From positions 62,281 through 126,280 of the forward strand of contig PMUI01000091.1 in assembly GCA_003166955.1 (NCBI GenBank): a stretch of DNA of 64,000 nt. The letters run 5' to 3'. Made by a program: the position numbers and the translations under genes. Positions 19,212 through 26,884 of this stretch are shown piece after piece. The stretch's first letter is position 1. Each line of letters starts with the position of its first letter. The notes under the pieces were generated by a model that searched no databases, was not told the DNA's origin, and saw only the letters and a list, made by a program, of their open reading frames with translations. The stretch is from Acidobacterium sp. GTDB taxonomy: Bacteria; Acidobacteriota; Terriglobia; Terriglobales; Acidobacteriaceae.

Positions 19212-19262
19212 TAAGTATTTCAGTCGATTAGGTATTTGAAGCAGATAAGCATTTGAACCGGG
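19212..19262 (+). repeat. Three 17-bp direct repeats upstream of the HD-GYP gene
   Basis: Copies of TARGYATTTSA start at 19212, 19229 and 19246, exactly 17 bp apart: TAAGTATTTCA, TAGGTATTTGAA, TAAGCATTTGAA. The last ends about 20 bp before the GTG start at 19282, so the repeats overlap the likely leader or promoter. A tandem regulator-binding site is the simplest reading. Confidence 0.6.
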
Positions 19263-19281
19263 CCGTAAGGCTGGAGGGGCA

Positions 19282-20388
19282 GTGGCGTCAGAGCGAATCC
19301 TGATCGTGGATGACGAACCGTACGTTCGCACGCTCATGGCCGCCATGCTGGAAAAATCCAACTACACGCCCGTGCTCGCCTCCAACGGACTTGAGGCCAT
19401 CGACCATCTCGAGCACGATCCGCCCTACGATCTGATTCTCTCCGATATCGTCATGAACGGCCTCGACGGCATTGGGCTGCTGGAGCGCATCCGCGAGGCT
19501 CAGCCGGACACGCCCATGGTGATGGTGACCGCCATCCAGGACGTAGGCGTGGCCATTTCTGCGATGCGCAAGGGCGCATACGACTACCTGCTGAAGCCGT
19601 TCGAAAAAGAGCAGTTGATGGTGACCGTGCGCCGCGCGCTGGATTATCGGCGCCTGGTCCAGCAGAATTCCGTGTACCGGCACAACCTGGAACAGCTGGT
19701 TTCGGCGCGGACGGAGATGTTGCGCCAGGCCATGGCCGACCTGGAGCGGTCCTATGACATTACGCTGGAGGCGCTGGGCGACGCGCTGGACCTGAAAGAT
19801 GCGGAGACCGAGGGGCACTCCCGCCGCGTAACCGCCTACACGATCGCTCTGGCCCGGCACTGCGGCGTCGAAATGGCCCAGACCCGGATCATCGCGCGCG
19901 GCGCATTTCTCCATGACATCGGGAAGATGGCCATTCCGGACGCGATTCTCCTCAAGCCGGGAAAACTGGATCCCGAAGAGCAGCGGATCATGCGCGAACA
20001 CTGCGCTCGCGGCTACCAGATCCTGCGCAAGATCCCGTTCCTCGAGGAAGCCGCGGACATCGTCTACGCGCACCAGGAGCACTACGACGGCAACGGCTAC
20101 CCGCGGAATCTGAAGGGCGAGGAGATTCCCCTCGGAGCGCGCATCTTTGCCATATCCGACACTGTCGACGCCATCACTTCCGACCGCCCCTACCGCAAGG
20201 CGCGTTCCTACGACGTAGCCCGCTCGGAGGTGGAAAAGTGCGCCGGAACCCAGTTCGATCCCAACATCGTCGAAGTCTTCCTGGGCCTCCCGGACAGCCT
20301 CTGGGAGGACCTGCGCGCAGAAATGACCCGCCATCCCCGCTTCTCTCCGCTATCATTTGCTGGGGCGATCGAAGATCTGAAGGTCTGA
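19282..20388 (+). CDS. Response regulator with HD-GYP phosphodiesterase domain
   Basis: This 368-aa protein starts at a GTG preceded by GGAGG (spacing about 5). Residues 5-120 are a CheY-like receiver with DD at 10-11, phospho-acceptor D55 and the conserved Lys in LLKPF. A short coiled linker leads to a complete HD-GYP domain (HDIGKMAIPDAILLKPG, HQEHYDGNGYP, DTVDAITSDRPYRKA). Such proteins hydrolyse cyclic di-GMP (some act on cGAMP) under control of a sensor kinase. No kinase gene is adjacent. Three direct repeats lie just upstream. Confidence 0.95.
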   Translation: MASERILIVDDEPYVRTLMAAMLEKSNYTPVLASNGLEAIDHLEHDPPYDLILSDIVMNGLDGIGLLERIREAQPDTPMVMVTAIQDVGVAISAMRKGAYDYLLKPFEKEQLMVTVRRALDYRRLVQQNSVYRHNLEQLVSARTEMLRQAMADLERSYDITLEALGDALDLKDAETEGHSRRVTAYTIALARHCGVEMAQTRIIARGAFLHDIGKMAIPDAILLKPGKLDPEEQRIMREHCARGYQILRKIPFLEEAADIVYAHQEHYDGNGYPRNLKGEEIPLGARIFAISDTVDAITSDRPYRKARSYDVARSEVEKCAGTQFDPNIVEVFLGLPDSLWEDLRAEMTRHPRFSPLSFAGAIEDLKV

Positions 20389-20427
20389 TACGACGAGTGC
20401 CTGAACCCCGAGCGTGGAGCGAGTGCC

Positions 20428-20706
20428 ATGCCTGTGCTGGAAGACAGAGTCGTCACTGCAAAAATGAAGTTCATCCCACTGTGGAAGCTGGAACGGGGCG
20501 AGCTGGTCCGCCAGTTCGAGTTCGAGAACTTCATCGAGGCCATGAATTTTGTGAACAGTGTGGCGGAGTTGGCCGAAGGCGCAGGGCACCATCCTGACAT
20601 CGACATCCGCTATAACAAGGTCCGGCTGGCGCTGATGAGCCACGACGCCGGCGGTCTAACCGAGAGAGATTTCGATCTCGCGGCAGGGATCGACAGCCTC
20701 GGTTGA
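20428..20706 (+). CDS. phhB: Pterin-4a-carbinolamine dehydratase family protein
   Basis: A 92-aa single-domain protein contains the PCD signature EGAGHHPDIDIRYNKVRLAL, with the catalytic His-His-Pro in place, and the typical start LEDRVVTAKM...W. It dehydrates 4a-hydroxytetrahydrobiopterin in pterin recycling. Bacterial versions may also act in molybdopterin or folate-related chemistry. No phenylalanine hydroxylase gene is seen nearby. It lies 40 bp after the HD-GYP gene. Confidence 0.9.
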   Translation: MPVLEDRVVTAKMKFIPLWKLERGELVRQFEFENFIEAMNFVNSVAELAEGAGHHPDIDIRYNKVRLALMSHDAGGLTERDFDLAAGIDSLG

Positions 20707-20709
20707 CGG

Positions 20710-20961
20710 TCATCTCCGGTTCATTGGGCCGTACGGCCCGGCGCTGACAGCCCTGCAACTCTTATCCTTCTTCGTCGTCTGGAGGTAAAGAGGGCTTTTT
20801 GCCGGGTCCAGGATGACGCAGACCGGAAAGGCCTTCCGATTCCAGAGCACGACGGCCAAACCACCCACGAGAGCCGAGCCGGCGACGATCATACCGGTGA
20901 GAAAGGCCTTGACTTTTGTGCCGGACGAGGGTGTTTCGGGGTCATGTGGCTGATTTGGCAT
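20710..20961 (-). CDS. Small single-span membrane protein
   Basis: An 83-aa protein starting MPNQPHDPETPSSGTKVKAF, with one transmembrane helix at about residues 20-40 (FLTGMIVAGSALVGGLAVVL) and a basic, Cys-containing tail (TTKKDKSCRA). No family is recognised. It converges with the pterin dehydratase gene, leaving 3 bp between stops, and is divergent from the ncRNA unit at 21.03 kb. Confidence 0.6.
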   Translation of the reverse strand: MPNQPHDPETPSSGTKVKAFLTGMIVAGSALVGGLAVVLWNRKAFPVCVILDPAKSPLYLQTTKKDKSCRAVSAGPYGPMNRR

Positions 20962-21033
20962 CGAATGAGCACGGTTCAGAGTTTCAAAATGGGCCTGTCA
21001 ACCACAAAAGAAATATTAAATTGTGTATGAGAC

Positions 21034-21062
21034 TTGTACATAAGGGGGTTCAGGGTTACACT
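21034..21062 (+). promoter_or_regulatory. Candidate sigma-70-type promoter of the ncRNA unit
   Basis: TTGTAC (21034-21039) and TACACT (21057-21062) are separated by 17 bp. The predicted start, 6-7 bp downstream, is at G21068/69, exactly the first base of the predicted closing stem of the RNA. Confidence 0.5.
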
Positions 21063-21067
21063 ATTTT

Positions 21068-21247
21068 GGAGATCAGGAATCGTCAGTTTGTTGCCCGGCA
21101 AGCCATACGCGAAGGATGGAAGGGGCATCTGACATAGAGAAGATTTTAGCCGGACCGGCGACCGAGAATCCCGGCTGGCAGCGAATTTTTAAGTTGCGTC
21201 ACTGGCCTCCCGGCACGAACAAATCAACGTTCGTGCCGTTTTTTTTT
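21068..21247 (+). ncRNA. Candidate structured ncRNA of about 180 nt (6S-like layout)
   Basis: The region between promoter and terminator has no convincing ORF. Its ends pair: GGAGATCAG (21068-21076) with CTGGCCTCC (21202-21210), 8 of 9 pairs including one wobble. A large internal bubble follows (9 nt on the left, 15 nt on the right). A second stem pairs 21086-21095 with 21177-21186 (10 contiguous pairs, three of them G-U). Local hairpins lie inside, for example AGCCGG/CCGGCT at 21148-21153/21171-21176. Closing stem, bubble, stem and a length near 180 nt resemble 6S RNA, which sequesters sigma-70 RNA polymerase. The branched apex is less typical, so another family is possible. Confidence 0.45.
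21211..21247 (+). terminator. Strong intrinsic terminator
   Basis: A perfect 10-bp stem (21211-21220 with 21229-21238, 8-nt loop) is followed directly by nine T residues. It begins one base after the closing stem of the candidate ncRNA and 78 bp before the next gene. Confidence 0.9.
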
Positions 21248-21324
21248 GCAATTTCCGCCTTCCTGATGCTCCACCAACCCATCTGGCCGCCCCGCCAACC
21301 ACTCACAAAAGCTCCTGTACTACG

Positions 21325-21831
21325 ATGAAAGCGGAGACCTCGACGTTGAAGCGAGCCGTCCTTAGTCTGATCGCCGCCATTCTGGTTGTGGCCGCTTATG
21401 CCGTTCCCGGCAGCGTGGGTCCGGGAGGCGCCGTGCACGCGCAGTGGTCTGACCCGCAGCAGGATGTACCCGCCTATCATCCGCTGGCACCGCGGAAAGG
21501 GGAGGCGCTGCCGCCGATTCTCTCCGGCAATCAGCTGACCGGTCCGTTCTTCCGCGAGAAGTGGCAGGTCGAAGTCTACAAAGAGGCGGCGGAGATCCCC
21601 GAGGTGCTGTATCAGTTGCCGTGCTATTGCCGCTGCGACCGCGCGCTGGGGCACACCAGCCTCCATAGCTGTTTTGAAGGGACGCACGGGGCCATCTGCG
21701 CAACCTGCGCCGCGGAGGGCGCGTACGCCTGGAAGATGACGAAGCTGGGCAAGACACCCGAACAGATTCGTGCAGGCATCGAACGGAAAGAGTACGAATC
21801 AATCGACCTGGACGCGCTGGGGCGCAGTTAG
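21325..21831 (+). CDS. Exported PCYCGC-motif family protein
   Basis: This 168-aa protein has an N-terminal signal or anchor segment (LSLIAAILVVAAYAVPG). The mature part contains LPCYCRCDRALGHTSLHSCF, the diagnostic cysteine cluster of the PCYCGC family (PF13798), and then ICATCAAEGAYAW. Six Cys lie within about 30 residues, suggesting metal or haem-related binding or a disulfide-rich site in the periplasm. The molecular function of the family is not established. It starts just after the terminator of the candidate ncRNA, so it needs its own promoter. Confidence 0.8.
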   Translation: MKAETSTLKRAVLSLIAAILVVAAYAVPGSVGPGGAVHAQWSDPQQDVPAYHPLAPRKGEALPPILSGNQLTGPFFREKWQVEVYKEAAEIPEVLYQLPCYCRCDRALGHTSLHSCFEGTHGAICATCAAEGAYAWKMTKLGKTPEQIRAGIERKEYESIDLDALGRS

Positions 21832-21898
21832 TTTCTTCGCTTCCGCCGGCTTGGTTTTCGTGGAAATCCGCAGCCTTGTCTGCCATAATCGCCCAACT

Positions 21899-22522
21899 AT
21901 GACGCGCCTTCTGCGCAGTGTGCCTCTGTTGTTGCTGCTCGCTTGCGGCAGGGCGACGATCTCCGCCGATACCGAGCGCCGGCCGGGACCCTGGGTGCTG
22001 CCTTGCGCAGGCGTGACCCTGCGAGCGAACTATGTGGCTGAAACGGGCGCGAATGCCGGGCCTGGATTCTCGTTCCACATCGACAACAAGACCGCCAAAG
22101 ATATTCGCCTCGAACTGCCCGTTCCTTCGAGCGCGCACTGGTACGCGCGAGTCGGGATTCGCTGGATGTGGCGCGCCTCAGCGGGGCGAGGCGGAGCGCT
22201 GGTCGATGCGCTGCGCGAAAAAGGGCCGATGTTCGCGTATCGCCCGGCGGCGCCGCCCGAGCACGCCGAATATCTGACCGTACCCGCGCACGGATCGCAG
22301 GATTGGGCGGTCCCGATGCGCGACGATCCCGCGATCCAGTACCGGCCGAGCTGCGCGCGCTGCAATTATCCCGGCGAACGCGAGTATCAGGCGATCTTCG
22401 CTTACGCCTATCTGCCGAATCCGGAAGAACATGCGCCGGATTTGCTGCGTTGCGGGCTGCGTTCCGCGCCGGTGCCTATGCCGCCGGTGGCGCTCCACGC
22501 CGCGTCGCTCGACGTGCATTAA
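21899..22522 (+). CDS. Putative lipoprotein
   Basis: I chose the ATG at 21899 because it gives a lipoprotein signal (MTRLLRSVPLLLLLAC, Cys16 as lipidation site); the frame is open 43 codons further upstream without a signal. The mature 190 residues are beta-rich (GPGFSFHIDNKTAKDIRLEL) with cysteines in SCARCNYPGE and a final VDVH-like tail. No family is recognised. It lies 67 bp after the PCYCGC gene and could be co-transcribed with it, both being exported Cys-bearing proteins. Confidence 0.65.
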   Translation: MTRLLRSVPLLLLLACGRATISADTERRPGPWVLPCAGVTLRANYVAETGANAGPGFSFHIDNKTAKDIRLELPVPSSAHWYARVGIRWMWRASAGRGGALVDALREKGPMFAYRPAAPPEHAEYLTVPAHGSQDWAVPMRDDPAIQYRPSCARCNYPGEREYQAIFAYAYLPNPEEHAPDLLRCGLRSAPVPMPPVALHAASLDVH

Positions 22523-22665
22523 TTTTTTTGGACGCAGCATCCTGAACAAAAATTCCTCGTCTGTTCGCGTGAAGGGGAGAGGGTCACCGCCGCGCAACAC
22601 CGCTCGCAACACTGGATGTGGGAGCGGGTTGGAAAGAGCAACAGGAGGAAGGAAGAAGAGCTTCG

Positions 22666-23121
22666 ATGAGAAACAAACTTTTTGCAATTGTACTCGGCGG
22701 AATGCTCGCGCTCAGCGCGAACGCCGCTCTCTACGCGCAGGATCAAACCCAGCCCACCGGCGGCCAGCAGCAGGGCCAATGGGGCCACGGCCACGGGCGC
22801 TTGATGGATCCCGACCGGCAGCTTGCGCATCTGACCAAAACCCTTAACCTGAGCGCGGATCAACAGACCCAGATCAAACCGATTCTGGTGGACCGCCAGC
22901 AGAAGATCCAGGCATTGCGGCAGGACCAAACCTTGTCGCAGCAGGATCGTCACAGCAAGATCATGGCGATCCGGCAGGACACGCGCACGCGTCTGGAAGC
23001 TGCACTCAACGACCAGCAGAAGCAGCAGCTGGAAGAGATGCGGGCGAAGATGGAGGCCCGCCATCAGCACATGGGCGGCCAGAACCAGGCGCCTCCCAGC
23101 GCAACAGCGCAGCCTGAGTAA
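22666..23121 (+). CDS. Spy/CpxP-like periplasmic helical protein
   Basis: This 151-aa protein has a signal peptide (MRNKLFAIVLGGMLALSANAALYA) and a mature part that is almost entirely helical and Gln-rich: LTKTLNLSADQQTQIKPIL and LEAALNDQQKQQLEEMRA match the LTxxQ repeat of the Spy/CpxP/heavy-metal-resistance family. Family members are periplasmic chaperones or metal-stress proteins. An AGGAGG and GAAGAAG stretch supports the start at 22666. His-rich patches (GHGHGR, RHQHMGG) flank the helices. A terminator follows at 23143. Confidence 0.8.
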   Translation: MRNKLFAIVLGGMLALSANAALYAQDQTQPTGGQQQGQWGHGHGRLMDPDRQLAHLTKTLNLSADQQTQIKPILVDRQQKIQALRQDQTLSQQDRHSKIMAIRQDTRTRLEAALNDQQKQQLEEMRAKMEARHQHMGGQNQAPPSATAQPE

Positions 23122-23142
23122 CAACTAACCGGGTGTGAATGC

Positions 23143-23180
23143 AGGCCGCCGGCCAACAAGTTCCGGCGGCCTTCTTCATT
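23143..23180 (+). terminator. Intrinsic terminator of the Spy-like gene
   Basis: A perfect 10-bp GC-rich stem (23143-23152 with 23163-23172) is followed by TTCTTCATT, 22 bp past the stop codon. Confidence 0.8.
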
Positions 23181-23233
23181 GGTGCTGACTGCGGTTACGA
23201 ATCCGTTGAAAATGTGACGGCAGCTGTTACGAA

Positions 23234-23716
23234 TCAGAGCAGCAGCTCCATAAAGACGTTCGCGCGCACATATTTCGACTCGTGAAGCGGTCCCGGCAGA
23301 TGACGAAAGCCGAGCTGCTCGTAGAGGTGGATGGCAGCGGCGGCTTTGGTATTGGATTCGAGGTAGAGGCGGTGAGCGCCCATCTGACGCGCCACGCCGA
23401 TGACAAACTGCAACAGCCGGCGGCCGACGCCACCGCCGCGGCTGTTCTCGGAAACCGTCATCTTGGCCAGCTCGAATTCGCCGGGCGCGATCGCGATCAG
23501 AGCGCAGCATCCGATGGCCTCGCCGCCGACTTCGGCCATGCAAATCTGCCCGCCGCCAGCGAGGATGTGCCTCCCTGGATCGCGGATGATCTCGAGATCG
23601 GCCGGCTCGAGCGCGAAGAATTTGCTGATCCAGTCCTCGTTCAGCCGAAAGAATGCGGCCTCATCGCCTGGACGAAAGGTGCGGCAGACGACTCCGGTGA
23701 GTTGCGCCTGCTCCAT
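23234..23716 (-). CDS. GNAT-family N-acetyltransferase
   Basis: This 160-aa single-domain protein shows motif A of acetyl-CoA binding as AKMTVSENSRGGGVGRRLLQ (Q/R-x-x-G-x-G/A) and motif B as LYLESNTKAAAAIHLYEQLGF. It should acetylate a small molecule or protein amine; the substrate cannot be inferred. It converges with the Spy-like gene and stands alone on the minus strand. Confidence 0.9.
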   Translation of the reverse strand: MEQAQLTGVVCRTFRPGDEAAFFRLNEDWISKFFALEPADLEIIRDPGRHILAGGGQICMAEVGGEAIGCCALIAIAPGEFELAKMTVSENSRGGGVGRRLLQFVIGVARQMGAHRLYLESNTKAAAAIHLYEQLGFRHLPGPLHESKYVRANVFMELLL

Positions 23717-23794
23717 GAGCGCAGAGTAGCAACGAAAGCGACAATCGGCGATGTCCGTCGCAGCGAACTGCGCCCGGTTCTCAGCGAGTAGTCG

Positions 23795-24670
23795 CTAACG
23801 CGTGCCGGGACCGACCGGGGTGCCGGCCTGCTGCTGCGCGTCCGCGTGGAACTTTTTGTAGTCGTTGTCGACGACCTGGATGTTGGCGCGAACTCCGATG
23901 ATCCCGATCTCGTGAGCGATGATATACAGGCTGGCGCTGGTTGGCAGCCACAGCTCGTCGTTGATCAGCTTCTGCTCGAAGTTGAGATTGCTGCCCTTGT
24001 TCAGCGAGAAAAGTCCGAACCCGCCGTGGACGCTGTCCGTGAGGCGTGCGACCAGCCGGCGCACCTGGCGATCCTGTTCGTCGATCCAGAATGTGCCGGA
24101 GGTGTGGCGCGCGGCTTCTTCGGCAATGTTGTGCGCCTTCGCATGCGGGTCGCCGACGAAATCGAAGGCGACGGTGCTGCGCCCGTCCACGGTTTCGCGG
24201 CGGGGGCTGGAGACTTTAGCCATGGCGAGAATGCGGCCGACGCTGATGACCACTTCGCCGTTGGGCGCCTGTCCGGGCGGGGTCTGCTGCGCTTTTTCGA
24301 CGTACTTCGTGACCCGGTTCTGCTCCTTTTTCTCCTGATCTGCGTCGAGAGCTTTGCCGTCTTTTTTGATCAGGCGGCGGACCTCATGCGTGTTCACGAA
24401 GAAAACCTCGGATTCCTCGGACTCCATCTTCTTTACGCTGCCATCTTTGTTGAGCATCTGGTTGGTGATGACTTCGTGGAAGGTGTAGTTCTCCTGGATG
24501 GACTCCATCTGGAGCTGGTGCTCACGCACTTGGTTGATCAGCGTTGGAACGTCAGGCAGCGGAGGCGCCGTCGATTGTGGGACCGCAACCACCGGCGCGC
24601 TCAGGGCGGACACCAGCAGGGCGGTGGTAGCGAGCCGCCGGGCCGCCATGGGATGGGGGAAAGAGCGCAT
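23795..24670 (-). CDS. Exported hypothetical protein, LolA/LolB-like beta-rich type
   Basis: The start is uncertain: MRSFPHPMAARR at 24670 or MIRLRTKTRM at 24697. A signal peptide (LATTALLVSALSAPVVA) follows in either case. The mature part begins with a helix (LINQVREHQLQMESIQENYTF), then a charged EVRRLIKKDGKALDAD stretch and alternating beta strands (TSGTFWIDEQDRQVRRLVAR, FEQKLINDELWLPTS). This resembles proteins of the outer-membrane lipoprotein-sorting fold, but the match is by pattern only. The frame continues upstream to 24991 in implausible Gln/Arg-rich sequence. Confidence 0.65.
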   Translation of the reverse strand: MRSFPHPMAARRLATTALLVSALSAPVVAVPQSTAPPLPDVPTLINQVREHQLQMESIQENYTFHEVITNQMLNKDGSVKKMESEESEVFFVNTHEVRRLIKKDGKALDADQEKKEQNRVTKYVEKAQQTPPGQAPNGEVVISVGRILAMAKVSSPRRETVDGRSTVAFDFVGDPHAKAHNIAEEAARHTSGTFWIDEQDRQVRRLVARLTDSVHGGFGLFSLNKGSNLNFEQKLINDELWLPTSASLYIIAHEIGIIGVRANIQVVDNDYKKFHADAQQQAGTPVGPGTR

Positions 24671-24751
24671 CCGGGTCTTGGTTCGTAAGCGGATCATAGC
24701 GTAAGCTTGTGCACTCCGGGCAAACGCTCGGGTGGGAAGGAAATCAACGGC

Positions 24752-25099
24752 ATGGTGCGGTTGCTGCTGAAGTGGTTGTTGTATGCGTTCGCCCTGTTGG
24801 TTACGGCGCGCCTGGTACCGGGGTTCCATGTCAGGAGCATCGCGGCGGCGCTGGTTGCGGTGCTGATCATCGGGCTGCTGAATGTGACGCTGGGATTGCT
24901 GCTCAAGCTCATTACGCTGCCGCTCGGCATCCTGACCCTGGGGCTGTTCTTCCTCGTCATCAACGCGTTCATCCTGAAGCTGGCCGGGCACGTTACGCCT
25001 GGGTTCTACGTCTCCACCTGGAGCGCGGCGCTGATCGGTGCTCTTGTGCTAGCGCTTCTGAATATGCTGATTTCGCTGCTTCTGGACAAGAAAGATTAA
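24752..25099 (+). CDS. Four-helix membrane protein, YvlD/phage-holin family IV type
   Basis: A 115-aa protein begins MVRLLLKWLLYAFALLVTAR and contains four hydrophobic helices with the family phrases ARLVPGFHV, GLLNVTLG and LKLAGHVTPGFYVSTW, matching PF04020. A GGAAGGAA ribosome-binding site precedes the ATG. Family members are small inner-membrane proteins linked to envelope stress in some bacteria; their mechanism is unknown. It is followed 28 bp later by the Hfq-like gene. Confidence 0.85.
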   Translation: MVRLLLKWLLYAFALLVTARLVPGFHVRSIAAALVAVLIIGLLNVTLGLLLKLITLPLGILTLGLFFLVINAFILKLAGHVTPGFYVSTWSAALIGALVLALLNMLISLLLDKKD

Positions 25100-25127
25100 G
25101 GCGATTGCGGGCGGCTACAATGAGTCC

Positions 25128-25439
25128 ATGCCGCCCGATACTCCCTCCCGCCGCAAACAGAGAACCCCGCCTCCCGGAGAAACCGGACAGGAAGCTCTCT
25201 ATCTGCGCTCGTTGAGCGACCGGCAGGTTCCGGTGCACGTGAAGCTGCAGGACGGCGAGACCGTCTCCGGTTGGATCGAGTACTTCGACGACCGCATGAT
25301 CCGCCTGACTCGCGAAGGCAAGCCAAACCTCTTCATCTATAAACATCAGATTCGGACCATCACCGAGCATGGCCGCGAGGGGCGCCGCCGTAACCGCAGC
25401 GACACACCCGCGGAAGCGGCGAGTGAGGACAGCCAGTGA
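25128..25439 (+). CDS. hfq: Divergent Hfq-like (Sm-fold) RNA-binding protein
   Basis: This 103-aa protein has an Sm core at about residues 20-75: YLRSLSDRQVPVHVKLQDG (Sm1) and LFIYKHQIRTI (Sm2). The Sm2 YKH matches the Hfq signature. The Hfq proximal face should therefore exist. The distal-face residues equivalent to Y25 and K31 of E. coli Hfq appear as Lys and Thr, so A-rich RNA binding may differ. Pro/Arg-rich N- and C-terminal tails are extra. Hfq proteins form hexamers that help small RNAs pair with mRNAs. The stop overlaps the start of the next gene (GTGA). Confidence 0.75.
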   Translation: MPPDTPSRRKQRTPPPGETGQEALYLRSLSDRQVPVHVKLQDGETVSGWIEYFDDRMIRLTREGKPNLFIYKHQIRTITEHGREGRRRNRSDTPAEAASEDSQ

Positions 25440-26341
25440 GCGCGGGCAAGGTCCACGACTGGGTTCCGCAGCAACTCGACATCGCCAAACGCGCCGCAGA
25501 GATCGCCATCGAGGCTGGTGCGCTGATCCGCGGCCATTTCGAGCGCGGCGTCGCAACCGAATATAAGGGCGACGTCGATCTGGTGACCGAAGCGGATCGC
25601 AGCTCGGAAAAACTTATCACCGAGCGGCTGACCGCGGCATTTCCCAGCCACGGAATCTACGGCGAAGAAGGCGTGCGGCAGCGCATCGACAGCGAATATC
25701 GCTGGTATGTCGATCCGCTCGATGGCACGACGAATTTCGCGCATGGATTTCCGGTGTTCTGCGTCTCGCTCGGCCTCGAACATCGCGGTTCCGGCCTGAG
25801 CAGCGGTCAGGACGGCGAGCTGATTGCCGGCGTGATCTACGACCCCATGCGCGATGAGCTGTTCACGACCGAAAAAGGCCAGGGCGCATGGCTGAACGGT
25901 CGCCGCATCCGCGTTTCCGGCACGCGGCAGCTGGCTGAGGGGCTGCTCGCGACGGGCTTCCCCAGCCGCAAACGCCACGTGAGCCCGAACATCCACTTCT
26001 ACCAGGAACTCACGCTGCGGTCGCACGGCGTGCGCAGGGCCGGATCGGCGGCGCTCGACCTGGCCTACACCGCGAGCGGGCGCATCGATGGCTTCTGGGA
26101 GTTCTTCCTCAACCCGTGGGATACGGCAGCAGGCGCTTTGCTGGTGGAAGAGGCCAGCGGCTCGATCACCCGCTTCGACGGTGCGCCGTACCGGCTCGAC
26201 AGCAGCGAAATTCTGGCGACGAACGGATTGCTGCATGAGGAGCTGATGGCGTTTTTCGCGGACATGTTCGCCGGCCGCGGCCTGCATCCGATCCCGACGC
26301 CGGCGGAGTTTGCCGCGGCGCGGGCGAACCGGTCGAGCTGA
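25436..26341 (+). CDS. suhB: Inositol-monophosphatase family phosphatase
   Basis: This 301-aa protein starts at a GTG overlapping the stop of the Hfq-like gene. It has the family's metal-binding motifs: YGEEGVRQ, WYVDPLDGTTNFAHGFPVFC and, near the C-terminus, the WDTAAGALLVEEASG signature. The reaction is Mg-dependent hydrolysis of inositol-1-phosphate or a related sugar phosphate. E. coli SuhB additionally takes part in rRNA antitermination, which would fit coupling to an RNA chaperone, but that role is not shown here. Confidence 0.92.
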   Translation: MSAGKVHDWVPQQLDIAKRAAEIAIEAGALIRGHFERGVATEYKGDVDLVTEADRSSEKLITERLTAAFPSHGIYGEEGVRQRIDSEYRWYVDPLDGTTNFAHGFPVFCVSLGLEHRGSGLSSGQDGELIAGVIYDPMRDELFTTEKGQGAWLNGRRIRVSGTRQLAEGLLATGFPSRKRHVSPNIHFYQELTLRSHGVRRAGSAALDLAYTASGRIDGFWEFFLNPWDTAAGALLVEEASGSITRFDGAPYRLDSSEILATNGLLHEELMAFFADMFAGRGLHPIPTPAEFAAARANRSS

Positions 26342-26395
26342 ATTTCCACGCGCCCGACGGCCTTCCGCACCATTCCTAAAGTTATTTTTCCTTGG

Positions 26396-26434
26396 CGGCG
26401 CGCTTGTTTTCGCGCCGTAGTCCCCTGCTAGAAT
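26396..26434 (+). promoter_or_regulatory. Hairpin and candidate promoter before the ferredoxin gene
   Basis: A 7-bp inverted repeat (CGGCGCG at 26396-26402, CGCGCCG at 26411-26417) overlaps the region of a weak -35 (TTGTTT, 26404-26409). A good -10 TAGAAT lies at 26429-26434, and the start codon is 36 bp further on. The dyad may be an operator or the tail of the preceding transcript. Confidence 0.4.
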
Positions 26435-26469
26435 GATCCGTTGTCACTTCGACGGCTGAAGAGGAATTC

Positions 26470-26730
26470 ATGGCTTACGTGATTGCGGAACCCTGCATCG
26501 GCACTAAGGATACGGCGTGCGTCGATGCGTGTCCGGTGGACTGCATCCATCCTAAAAAAGACGAGGCGAAACACGCTGAGAACGACCAGCTTTTCATCGA
26601 TCCGGTCGAGTGCATTGACTGCGGAGCGTGCGTGCCGGTGTGCCCGGTGTCGGCCATCTTTGCTGCCGACGATCTACCGGAGAAATGGGCGAGCTTCACG
26701 GAAAAGAACGCCACCTTCTTCGGCCGTTAA
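26470..26730 (+). CDS. fdxA: Seven-iron ferredoxin (3Fe-4S / 4Fe-4S)
   Basis: An 86-aa protein with two cluster motifs. The first is C9-x7-C17-x3-C21-x3-C25 and the second C48-x2-C51-x2-C54-x3-C58-P. The widened first motif is that of FdxA-type 7Fe ferredoxins common in Acidobacteriota and Actinobacteria. It carries electrons at low potential to reductases. AGAGGA lies 6 nt before the ATG. It is followed after 155 bp by the sigma factor gene. Confidence 0.95.
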   Translation: MAYVIAEPCIGTKDTACVDACPVDCIHPKKDEAKHAENDQLFIDPVECIDCGACVPVCPVSAIFAADDLPEKWASFTEKNATFFGR

Positions 26731-26884
26731 ACCACGCCTTCCGTCTCGGACGCGCCGACCAACCGCTGCGCGTCCCGAATGCCGTTGGCTTCTCAATCCT
26801 TTCCTTCCCCGCCGGAAGCAACCCCCGCCGCCCCGAACTGCGTCGAAGAGCCATACCGTTTTCCCCCAGGAAGAAATTTTGCCA

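Noticed and set aside
20916-21137. 73-codon plus-strand frame over the ncRNA promoter
   Set aside because: It has weak protein character and overlaps the opposite-strand membrane-protein gene and the promoter.
21116-21328. 70-codon frame running through the ncRNA terminator
   Set aside because: Its coding would include the terminator hairpin and T-run (a Phe-Phe-Phe stretch), has no ribosome-binding site and no family features. The structured-RNA reading explains the region better.
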